Assembly (NCBI GenBank): GCA_018897395.1
Contig: JAHIKV010000214.1
Coordinates: 1-27,323 of the forward strand
Source of the DNA: Planctomycetota bacterium
GTDB lineage: Bacteria; Planctomycetota; Planctomycetia; Pirellulales; Thermoguttaceae
DNA: 27,323 nucleotides
Direction: 5' to 3'
Shown: positions 5,545-12,103 of the stretch, piece after piece
Layout: each line of letters begins with the position of its first letter
Numbering within the stretch: the stretch's first letter is position 1
The notes under the pieces: model-generated
What the model was told of the DNA's origin: nothing
Databases searched by the model: none
The model's input: only the letters and a program-made list of their open reading frames with translations
Program-made: the position numbers and the translations under genes

Positions 5545-7983
5545 ATGACACTCTTGCCAACTTCAAAGCCGACCGTCCGCCGCGTGGCGATCTTCGTGCG
5601 AGGAGTCGTGCAGGGGGTGGGCTTCCGGCCCTTCGTCTACAAGATGGCCCGCACCGAAGGATTGAGCGGGTGGATCCGCAACGAAGCCGGCACGGTGCGG
5701 ATCGAGGTGCAAGGCGCGCCAGGGGCGTTGGACGCTTTTCTCGACGTGCTGCGCAATTCCCCTCCGCCGCAGGCTCGCATCGACGCGGTCGAAATCAAAG
5801 ACCTTCCGCCCGAAAAGTCCAATACAACGTCGGCCTTCGAGATTCGTCGGAGTGCGGGCGACTCGCCGCCGCGGCCGACGATCCCCGCCGATCTGGCCAC
5901 TTGCCGCGAGTGTCTGGCCGAGATTTCCGACCCCTCCGAGCGACGCCACAATTATCCCTTCACCAACTGCACGAACTGCGGCCCGCGTTGGTCGATCATC
6001 GAGCGGCTCCCCTACGACCGGCCCTTGACTTCGATGGCCTCGTTCGAGATGTGTCGGGCGTGTCGGGCGGAATACGAAGACCCGTCCGATCGGCGATTTC
6101 ACGCCCAGCCGATCGCCTGCCCCCGTTGCGGGCCGACGCTGCAACTGCTCGACATTCAGGGCCGCGAATTAGCCGTCGGCGAAGCGGCCCTTTCCGCCGC
6201 CGCCGAGGCGCTTCTGGCCGGGCGGATCGTCGCACTGAAGGGCTTGGGCGGTTTCCAACTGTTGGCCGACGCCACGGACGCCGACGCGGTTGCCCGGTTG
6301 CGGCGGCGAAAGCAACGACCTGACCGTCCGTTTGCCGTAATGCCGGCTTCGCTGGAAGAGACGCGGAAGTATTGCCTCGTTTCGGACGAGGAATCGCGCC
6401 AACTTACCTCTCACCAAGCGCCGATCATGCTGTTGCGGCGGTCCCGTCAACTGGGCGCTGAAGCGCCCAGCCCTCCTCCCGCTTCCCGTCAACTGGGCGC
6501 TGAAGCGCCCAGCCCTCCTCCCGCTTCCCGTCAACTGGGCGCTGAAGCGCCCAGCCCTCTGGATTCCGCCCTCACCGGCGTCGCGCCGGGCAATCCATAC
6601 CTCGGCGTCATGCTGCCCTATACGCCGCTGCACCACCTGCTGATGCAGGCGGTCGGCCGGCCGTTGATCTGTACTAGCGGAAACTTTTCGGAGGAGCCGA
6701 TGGCGATTGCCATCGAGGACGCTTTGCGGCGTCTTGGCCCGATCGCCGACGTGCTGCTTACCCACGATCGGCCGATCGTCCGCCCGGTGGACGACTCGAT
6801 AGTTCGCGTCGGCATCGACGGGCCACGGGTGCTCCGCCGCGCCCGGGGTTTCGCTCCATTGCCGATCGAGTTGCACGGCGACGGCTACGCCCCGACGGTG
6901 TTGGCCGTGGGCGGACATCTGAAAAACACCGTGGCGCTAACCCTTAGTAGGGTGCGTGAAACGCACCATGTTCAAGTTGTCATGAGCGCTCACGTCGGCG
7001 ACCTGGAGAGTACGTTGAGCATCGAAGTGTTTCGCCGTGCAATCGACGACCTGCTGGATTTTTATCGGGCTACGCCGGAGATCGTCGCCTGCGACCTGCA
7101 CCCCGACTACGCCTCGACGCGGCACGCGGAACTTCTTGCGGCCCGCTGGGACGTTCCGCTGGTGCGCGTGCAACATCACCACGCCCACGTGGCGGCGTGC
7201 ATGGCCGAACATGGATTGCATGGGCCGGCGCTGGGGTTCGCCTGGGACGGCACCGGATACGGACCCGACGGAACCGTCTGGGGCGGCGAAACACTGCTGT
7301 GCGAAGGCGCCGAATATCGGCGCGTGGCGCATCTGCGGACCTTCGCTCTGCCCGGCGGCGACCGTGCCGTGCGCGAGCCTCGCCGCTCGGCCCTGGGGCT
7401 GCTCTTCGAGTTGTTCGGCCCGGCGGCGGCGGAGCACGCGGCCGATTGGTTCCGCCCCCGGGAACTGGACAATCTGTTGTCGATCTTGAACCGCAAAATC
7501 CATTCGCCGCGCACGAGCAGCATGGGCCGGCTGTTCGACGCCGCGGCCGCCTTATGCGGCCTGCCGTCGGTGATTACCTTCGAGGGGCAGGCCGCCATGG
7601 CGATGGAATATGCCGCCGACAAGACCGAGCAAGAAAGCTACAAGTTCTCGCTGTCGTCTCTCGATGATCGGATTGTCATTGACTGGGAACCGCTTATTCG
7701 CGGCGTGCTGGCCGACCGCGCCGCCGGAGTACACGTCTCGCGGATCAGCGCCCGTTTTCACAACTCGCTGGCCGAGATGGCCGTGGCGGTGGTGGCTCAG
7801 TCACAAGAAAAAACATTGCCCGTCGTCCTCAGCGGCGGGTGCTTTCAAAATGCGCTGCTGGCCGAGCGGGTCCTTCGCCGACTGTCCGATGCCGGCTTTT
7901 CCGTGTATAATCATCGTCAGACGCCGCCCGGCGATGGCTGCATCGCGCTGGGCCAAGCTTTTCTCGCTCTACAACAAGTTTAG
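5545..7983 (+). CDS. hypF: Carbamoyltransferase HypF, with in-frame palindrome insertions
   Basis: Makes the thiocarboxamide on HypE from carbamoyl phosphate, the source of the hydrogenase cyanide ligands. The domains run in order: acylphosphatase-like (17-100; VRGVVQGVGFRPF), two zinc-finger pairs (C120/C123, C142/C145, C170/C173, C192/C195), a YrdC-like domain (about 205-440), and a Kae1-like carbamoyltransferase domain (about 450-812; VQHHHAHVAACMAEHGL, FAWDGTGYGPDGTVWGGE). At 812 residues it is longer than the roughly 750-770 usual for the family. The excess includes residues 300-338, a 14-residue unit SRQLGAEAPSPPPA repeated 2.8 times, and an odd stretch SRVRETHHVQVV at 468-479. Both are encoded by DNA palindromes. 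Catalytic motifs are otherwise intact. Confidence 0.96.
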   Translation: MTLLPTSKPTVRRVAIFVRGVVQGVGFRPFVYKMARTEGLSGWIRNEAGTVRIEVQGAPGALDAFLDVLRNSPPPQARIDAVEIKDLPPEKSNTTSAFEIRRSAGDSPPRPTIPADLATCRECLAEISDPSERRHNYPFTNCTNCGPRWSIIERLPYDRPLTSMASFEMCRACRAEYEDPSDRRFHAQPIACPRCGPTLQLLDIQGRELAVGEAALSAAAEALLAGRIVALKGLGGFQLLADATDADAVARLRRRKQRPDRPFAVMPASLEETRKYCLVSDEESRQLTSHQAPIMLLRRSRQLGAEAPSPPPASRQLGAEAPSPPPASRQLGAEAPSPLDSALTGVAPGNPYLGVMLPYTPLHHLLMQAVGRPLICTSGNFSEEPMAIAIEDALRRLGPIADVLLTHDRPIVRPVDDSIVRVGIDGPRVLRRARGFAPLPIELHGDGYAPTVLAVGGHLKNTVALTLSRVRETHHVQVVMSAHVGDLESTLSIEVFRRAIDDLLDFYRATPEIVACDLHPDYASTRHAELLAARWDVPLVRVQHHHAHVAACMAEHGLHGPALGFAWDGTGYGPDGTVWGGETLLCEGAEYRRVAHLRTFALPGGDRAVREPRRSALGLLFELFGPAAAEHAADWFRPRELDNLLSILNRKIHSPRTSSMGRLFDAAAALCGLPSVITFEGQAAMAMEYAADKTEQESYKFSLSSLDDRIVIDWEPLIRGVLADRAAGVHVSRISARFHNSLAEMAVAVVAQSQEKTLPVVLSGGCFQNALLAERVLRRLSDAGFSVYNHRQTPPGDGCIALGQAFLALQQV
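6442..6559 (+). repeat. 42-bp in-frame tandem repeat with a palindromic core, inside hypF
   Basis: Units start at 6442, 6484 and 6526 (the last is 34 nt long). The copies are identical. Each unit contains the palindrome CTGGGCGCTGAAGCGCCCAG (9-bp arms, GA centre; first copy 6451-6470). The length of 42 nt keeps the frame, adding 14 residues per copy to a surface-type proline/alanine-rich loop of the YrdC-like domain. Confidence 0.95.
6951..6967 (+). repeat. Palindrome inside hypF
   Basis: GGTGCGT (6951-6957), GAA, ACGCACC (6961-6967): a perfect 7-bp inverted repeat that encodes VRETH. It sits where HypF relatives, as I remember them, run from the KNT motif to the (S/G)xHxGDLE motif with a shorter link. 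Confidence 0.7.
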
Positions 7984-8006
7984 TGCCGGGAAAGCAATGT
8001 CATAAA

Positions 8007-8087
8007 CAATAGCCGGGGGCTAACAGCCCCCGGAATGTGCGCGAATTGCGGGATTTCCCTCCGGGGGCTGTTAGCCCCCGGCTATTG
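8007..8087. repeat. Inverted pair of palindromes between hypF and hypC
   Basis: The 28-nt arm at 8007-8034 and its exact reverse complement at 8060-8087 are separated by 25 nt. Each arm is itself a palindrome: CCGGGGGCT-AAC-AGCCCCCGG, or the complement. The transcript could fold as one long hairpin or as two short ones. There is no T-run, so a classical intrinsic terminator is unlikely. The hypC start is 18 nt downstream. Confidence 0.93.
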
Positions 8088-8105
8088 CAACATTTGGTAC
8101 GTTCA

Positions 8106-8402
8106 ATGTGTCTGGGGATACCGGGAAAAGTTGTTGAAATCCGCCAACAAGACGACGTGCCGATGGGCAAGGTCGAGTTCGGCGGCATCCTAAAGGAGGT
8201 CTGCCTGGCCTACACGCCCGAGGCCCGCGTCGGCGATTACGTCCTGGTCCACGTCGGTTTCGCCATCAGCATCATCGACGAGGCCGAGGCGCATGAAACC
8301 ATGAACTTCTTGCGCGAGATCGAGGCGGAAATGTCGAATTTGCCACAATCCGATGTTGCGAAACCGCAAGCGGATTTCCAACCTCTAATCCCCAATCCCT
8401 AA
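8106..8402 (+). CDS. hypC: Hydrogenase maturation chaperone HypC
   Basis: A small OB-fold chaperone that carries the Fe(CN)2CO precursor with HypD and escorts it to the hydrogenase large subunit. The 98-residue protein starts MCLGIPGKVVEI, with the essential Cys2 after the cleaved Met; VGDYVLVHVGFAI and the helix DEAEAHETMNFLREIE are typical. The start is set by MC at the N-terminus; a longer frame from 8037 would run through the palindrome pair and is rejected. The tail after about residue 80 is not HypC-like. It reads DVAKPQADFQPLIPNP and is encoded by a palindromic repeat followed by heptamer repeat units that also supply the TAA stop. Just 5 nt separate it from hypD. Confidence 0.96.
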   Translation: MCLGIPGKVVEIRQQDDVPMGKVEFGGILKEVCLAYTPEARVGDYVLVHVGFAISIIDEAEAHETMNFLREIEAEMSNLPQSDVAKPQADFQPLIPNP

Positions 8403-8407
8403 TCCCT
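8356..8407 (+). repeat. Palindrome plus one-arm heptamer run at the hypC end
   Basis: TTGCGAAACCGCAAGCGGA at 8356-8374 (core CCGC-AA-GCGG) is followed at 8381-8407 by CTAATCC/CCAATCC units of period 7. Unlike the other spacers there is only one arm, and most of it is coding. The repeat ends at the TTG start of hypD. Confidence 0.8.
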
Positions 8408-9499
8408 TTGAAATTCCTCGACGAATACCGCGACGCCGAAGCCGTTCGGGGCCTGGCCGCCGCCATCCGCGCGGCGGCCACCCGGCCGTGGAACATCATG
8501 GAGATTTGCGGCGGCCAGACGCACACGATCGTCCGCTACGGGCTGGACCGAATGTTGCCGCCTCAGATCGCGCTGATCCACGGCCCCGGTTGCCCGGTCT
8601 GCGTCACTCCCGTCGAGATCATCGACCGAGCGGTGGTCATCGCCGGCCGGCCGGAGGTGATTTTCTGCTCGTTCGGCGACATGCTCCGCGTACCCGGCTC
8701 GCGGAAGGACCTGTTCACCGTCAAGTCGGAAGGGGGCGACGTGCGGCTGGTCTATTCGCCGATGGACGCCGTCGCCCTGGCCCAAAAGCATCCGGACCGG
8801 CAGGTCGTTTTCTTCGCCATCGGCTTCGAGACAACCGCCCCGGCCAATGCCATGGCGGTCGTCCAGGCGGCGAAACTCCGTCTGCCGAACTTCTCGATAC
8901 TCGTCTCCCACGTGCTCGTTCCGCCGGCCATGCGCGCGGTGCTCGATTCGCCGTTGAACCGCGTCCAGGGCTTCCTGGCCGCCGGACACGTCTGCACTAT
9001 CACCGGCATGGACCAGTATCGCCCGATCGCCGAGAGGTACCGCGTGCCGATCGTGGTGACGGGCTTCGAGCCGGTCGATATTCTCCAGGGCATATTGATG
9101 TGCGTCAGGCAGTTGGAGCAGGGTCGCTGCGAGGTCGAAAACCAATACGCCCGGATCGTTCGCCCCGAGGGAAACCGCCCGGCGCTGGAGCGGATCGAAG
9201 AGGTTTTCGAGGTTTCGCCGCGGAAGTGGCGGGGAATCGGCGAGATTCCGGCCAGCGGATTGGCGCTGCGGGAATCTTACGCGAAGTTCGACGCCGAGCG
9301 TCGTTTCCCCGTCGCGGAGATCACGGCCGACGAGCCTACCGAGTGCATCGCCGGCGAGATTCTGCAAGGCCACCGACAGCCGCTCGAATGTCCGGCGTTC
9401 GGCACTCTCTGCACACCCGACCGCCCGCTGGGCGCGCCGATGGTTTCGACCGAAGGGGCCTGCGCGGCGTATTTTCGGTATCGACGCCGGGAAGAATAA
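8408..9499 (+). CDS. hypD: Hydrogenase maturation protein HypD
   Basis: An iron-sulfur scaffold where, with HypC, the Fe(CN)2CO unit is assembled. The 363-residue protein shows the motifs CGGQTHT (34-40), GPGCPVC and GFETTAPANA. The C-terminal cysteine set that binds the 4Fe-4S cluster is also present (ECIAGEIL, LECPAFGTLC, STEGACAAYF). The only start giving the family N-terminus MKFLDEYRD is TTG at 8408, directly after repeat units. No Shine-Dalgarno is seen, so translation may depend on coupling to hypC, which ends 5 nt before. Length and motifs are complete. Confidence 0.96.
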   Translation: MKFLDEYRDAEAVRGLAAAIRAAATRPWNIMEICGGQTHTIVRYGLDRMLPPQIALIHGPGCPVCVTPVEIIDRAVVIAGRPEVIFCSFGDMLRVPGSRKDLFTVKSEGGDVRLVYSPMDAVALAQKHPDRQVVFFAIGFETTAPANAMAVVQAAKLRLPNFSILVSHVLVPPAMRAVLDSPLNRVQGFLAAGHVCTITGMDQYRPIAERYRVPIVVTGFEPVDILQGILMCVRQLEQGRCEVENQYARIVRPEGNRPALERIEEVFEVSPRKWRGIGEIPASGLALRESYAKFDAERRFPVAEITADEPTECIAGEILQGHRQPLECPAFGTLCTPDRPLGAPMVSTEGACAAYFRYRRREE

Positions 9500-9513
9500 C
9501 TCTGCACCTCACA

Positions 9514-9533
9514 AACCGCTTGCGGCTTCGCAC
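9514..9533 (-). repeat. Inverted copy of the GCGAAGCCGC palindrome before hypE
   Basis: AACCGCTTGCGGCTTCGCAC abuts the hypE ATG. It is the reverse complement of the word in the rplD-rplW region (12793-12809) and is close to the one in the hypC tail (8356-8374). It occupies the position of the ribosome-binding site. Confidence 0.75.
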
Positions 9534-10628
9534 ATGAACGACGAATTCAAACTTAACTGCCCCGTCCCGATCGGCGACCACGCCACCGTGCAACTCGCCC
9601 ACGGCGGCGGCGGACGGATGATGAAGAATCTGATCGAGGGGCTTTTCTTGCCGGCCTTCGGCGCGGGTCAACTGGCCGCTGAAGCGGCCAACCCCGCGCC
9701 CCCGCACGATGCCGCCGTGCTGCCCGTGGCGGGTGGCACTGGCTTAGCCAGTGGCACTCGGCTGGCGTTCACGACCGACAGCTTCGTCGTCAACCCGCTC
9801 TTCTTCCCCGGCGGCGACATCGGAGAACTGGCCGTCTACGGAACCGTAAACGACCTGGCAATGGCCGGGGCAAAACCGGCCTGGCTAAGTGCGGGCTTCA
9901 TCCTCGAAGAAGGTTTTTCGCTCGATTCGCTCCGCCGCATCGTCGAGTCGATGGCCGCGGCCGCCAGAGCCGCCGGAGTGCGGATCGTCACCGGCGATAC
10001 GAAAGTGGTCGATCGCGGCAAGGCCGACGGGGTTTTCATCAACACGTCGGGCATCGGCTGGGTGCCCGAGGGTGTCGAGATTTCGCCCGAGCGGGTCCAG
10101 CCCGGCGACGTGATCCTGCTGAGCGGCGACTTGGGCCGGCACGGCATGGCCGTCATGTCGGTCCGCGAGGGGCTGCGGTTCGAGTCGGACTTGGAAAGCG
10201 ACTGCGCCCCGTTGGCCGGATTGGTCGAGGCGATGCTCGCCGCCGGCACGGCGGAGGTCCACTGCCTCCGCGACCTTACCCGCGGCGGACTGGCCGCGGC
10301 GCTGAACGAAATCGCCTCGGACGCGCGGGTCGGGGTCGAGATCGACGAGTCGGCTGTCCCTGTAACCGAGCCGGTCGCGTCGGCCTGCGAGCTGTTGGGC
10401 CTCGATCCGCTCTATGTGGCCAACGAGGGGCGGCTGGTGGCGTTCGTTTCGCCCGCGTCGGCCGATCGGGTATTGGCGGCGATGCATGCTCACCCGGCCG
10501 CGATCACCCCCGCCCGGATCGGCGTCGTCACCTCCTCACACGCCGGCCTGGTCGAGCTTTGCGGTCCCTTCGGCCCAGGGCGGATACTCGATCTGCTGTC
10601 CGGCGAACAGATGCCGCGGATATGTTGA
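9534..10628 (+). CDS. hypE: Hydrogenase maturation protein HypE, with palindrome insertions
   Basis: An AIR-synthase-like ATPase that dehydrates the thiocarboxamide on its C-terminal cysteine to thiocyanate, providing cyanide for the active site. The 364-residue protein starts MNDEFKLNCPVPIGDHATVQLAHGGGG in family style, shows the ATP-site motifs TDSFVVNPLFFPGGDIG and GTVNDLAMAGA, and ends in the obligatory PRIC tail. Two stretches are unlike relatives: GAGQLAAEAANPAPP (44-57) and GGTGLASGT (67-75). Each is encoded by a perfect DNA palindrome (see repeats). They lie between LAHGGGG and TDSF, on either side of the DAAVLP strand. The enzyme should remain functional, since catalytic motifs are intact. 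Confidence 0.96.
   Translation: MNDEFKLNCPVPIGDHATVQLAHGGGGRMMKNLIEGLFLPAFGAGQLAAEAANPAPPHDAAVLPVAGGTGLASGTRLAFTTDSFVVNPLFFPGGDIGELAVYGTVNDLAMAGAKPAWLSAGFILEEGFSLDSLRRIVESMAAAARAAGVRIVTGDTKVVDRGKADGVFINTSGIGWVPEGVEISPERVQPGDVILLSGDLGRHGMAVMSVREGLRFESDLESDCAPLAGLVEAMLAAGTAEVHCLRDLTRGGLAAALNEIASDARVGVEIDESAVPVTEPVASACELLGLDPLYVANEGRLVAFVSPASADRVLAAMHAHPAAITPARIGVVTSSHAGLVELCGPFGPGRILDLLSGEQMPRIC
9673..9690 (+). repeat. Palindrome in hypE, same family as the hypF repeat
   Basis: TGGCCGCT-GA-AGCGGCCA (8-bp arms), preceded by GGTCAAC. The hypF unit has GTCAACTGGGCGCTGAAGCG in the same layout with the stem changed at compensating positions. Both are read in the same frame, as QL(A/G)AEA. Confidence 0.85.
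9733..9758 (+). repeat. Second palindrome in hypE
   Basis: CACTGGCT-T-AGCCAGTG (9737-9753) lies between two direct copies of GTGGCACT (9733-9740 and 9751-9758). It is translated as GGTGLASGT, an insertion relative to the usual Gly-Gly-Arg-Leu-Ala-Phe link of HypE as I remember it. Confidence 0.8.
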
Positions 10629-10641
10629 CGAAAGCATGTAG

Positions 10642-10659
10642 GTTATGCTTTAGCATAAC
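10642..10659. repeat. Palindrome downstream of hypE
   Basis: GTTATGCT-TT-AGCATAAC, 8-bp perfect arms, 13 nt after the hypE stop. A hairpin at the end of the hyp operon could serve as a processing or termination site. No T-run follows, so I do not call a terminator. Confidence 0.7.
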
Positions 10660-10824
10660 ACGGCCCCCCTCTGTGGTGGCTTTGGTGACTGCCGGCATTC
10701 GATCTCTCCCCATTTTCGGATGAACTATCCCGATAAACTGGCCAATCCACGTAAACTAATCCGGGCGTGGGGGGCGAAAATCGGAAACCGACCGGATTTG
10801 CCCCGGATTTTCGCGGATGGGCCA

Positions 10825-10853
10825 TTGACGCCTTTGGACGACAATGATAGCAT
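10825..10853 (+). promoter_or_regulatory. Candidate promoter of the S10-spc operon
   Basis: TTGACG (10825-10830), 17-nt spacer, TAGCAT (10848-10853). It lies 70 nt upstream of the rpsJ start in the 295-nt gap after hypE, the logical place for the ribosomal operon promoter. By eye only. Confidence 0.5.
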
Positions 10854-10923
10854 TTATAGTTTTCCGCCCTTTGGGTGGAGTGTTGCTTGGCAAGTTGGCG
10901 GTTGAATTACCCGGAGGACTTCC

Positions 10924-11253
10924 GTGGCCGGTCAGACCAGCGAGGTTATTCGCATTCGGATGGAAGCGTACGATCACGCGATTCTGGATCAAAGCGCGAT
11001 CGACATCGTGGATACGGCGAAGCGGACCGGTTCGGTGGTCCACGGCCCGATCCCACTGCCGACGCGCATCGAGCGGTACACGGTCCAATCGAGTCCGCAC
11101 GTGGACAAGAAGGCCCGCCAGCAGTTCGAGATCCGCACGCACAAGCGGCTGATCGACATTATGCAGGCGACGGCGAAGACCATCGAGGCGCTGAACAAGT
11201 TGAGTTTGCCGGCCGGCGTGGACATCAAGATCAAGGCCACTAGCAGCCACTAG
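10924..11253 (+). CDS. rpsJ: 30S ribosomal protein S10
   Basis: First gene of the S10 operon. The 109-residue protein contains IRIRMEAYDHAILDQSA, GPIPLPTRIERYTV and HVDKKARQQFEIRTHKR, diagnostic of S10/NusE, which sits in the 30S head and also joins the antitermination complex. The start is GTG at 10924, with a strong GGAGGA 5 nt upstream. About six residues (MAGQTS) precede the conserved strand. rpsL, rpsG and tuf do not precede it here. rplC follows after 94 nt. Confidence 0.97.
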   Translation: MAGQTSEVIRIRMEAYDHAILDQSAIDIVDTAKRTGSVVHGPIPLPTRIERYTVQSSPHVDKKARQQFEIRTHKRLIDIMQATAKTIEALNKLSLPAGVDIKIKATSSH

Positions 11254-11347
11254 CGGGACAAGAAAATATGAAACGGAAGCTCGGCAGGGTAATGTCGGCC
11301 GTGGGCCGGCCGTTCCCGCCGGCGACGTAGCGCAAAGGCAGCGAACC

Positions 11348-12034
11348 ATGGTAGCAGGATTGCTCGGCCGCAAGGTCGGGATGACGCAGATTTTCGATTC
11401 CGTAGGCCAGGTGATCCCGGCGACCGTGATTCAGGCCGGCCCTTGCCACGTCCTTCAGTTGCGCTCCGTGGAGCGCGACGGCTACGAAGCCGTTCAGTTG
11501 GGCTATCTCGACAAACCTCGCCGCCTTGCCGGCCGCTCCGTCCGCGGACACGTCGCCAAACTTGAAAGCAAGCGGCAGCGGCGCCGCGCCGGCGGCGGCG
11601 TGGAGGCCGTGCCCAAGGCCGATTGCGAGCCGAAGCGTTGGGTTCGGGAGTTTCGAGGCCCGATCGAAGGTCTCCAAGTCGGCCAGGAATTGAAGGTCGA
11701 CGTCTTCTCCGAAATCGTGGCCGTCGACGTGGTCGGCACCAGCAAAGGCCGCGGGACCGCCGGCGTGATGAAGCGGCACGGCTTCTCCGGGCAGCGGGCC
11801 TCACACGGCGTCAAAAAGGTCCATCGGCACCCCGGCTCGACCGGCTGCAATACCGATCCGCACCGCATTTTCAAGGGCCGGCGGATGGCGGGCCACTACG
11901 GTGCCGTGCGCCGCACCGCCCGCAACCTGAAAGTCGTCCAAGTGGACGTGGAAAACAACCTGCTGGTGGTCCGCGGGGCGGTGCCCGGACCAAACGGCGG
12001 ATACGTGATGATTCAGCAGACGAACAAGTTATAA
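11348..12034 (+). CDS. rplC: 50S ribosomal protein L3
   Basis: A 228-residue L3, an early assembly protein near the peptidyl-transferase centre. It opens MVAGLLGRKVGMTQIFD and has the long-loop motif HGFSGQRASHGVKKVHRHPGSTG, then HRIFKGRRMAGHYGAVRRTARNL. It is of typical bacterial length, with an extra basic segment around 70-85 (ESKRQRRRAGGG). It is followed by a 69-nt spacer of GCGAGGG heptamers and a palindrome before rplD. Confidence 0.97.
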   Translation: MVAGLLGRKVGMTQIFDSVGQVIPATVIQAGPCHVLQLRSVERDGYEAVQLGYLDKPRRLAGRSVRGHVAKLESKRQRRRAGGGVEAVPKADCEPKRWVREFRGPIEGLQVGQELKVDVFSEIVAVDVVGTSKGRGTAGVMKRHGFSGQRASHGVKKVHRHPGSTGCNTDPHRIFKGRRMAGHYGAVRRTARNLKVVQVDVENNLLVVRGAVPGPNGGYVMIQQTNKL

Positions 12035-12082
12035 GCGAGGGGCGAGGGACGAGGGGCGAGGGATGGCCGGTTCACCGGCCAT
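12035..12082. repeat. GCGAGGG heptamer run and palindrome between rplC and rplD
   Basis: GCGAGGG, GCGAGGG, ACGAGGG, GCGAGGG occupy 12035-12062, directly after the L3 stop. They are followed by the perfect palindrome ATGGCCGGT-TC-ACCGGCCAT (12063-12082). The G-runs (4, 3, 4, 3) with 3-4 nt loops fit the G-quadruplex pattern. Confidence 0.88.
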
Positions 12083-12103
12083 TGAAGAGACAAGGGACGA
12101 GCA

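Noticed and set aside
8037..8105. Extended N-terminus of HypC
   Set aside because: It would be encoded by the paired palindrome, and HypC function requires Cys as residue 2, which only the 8106 start provides.
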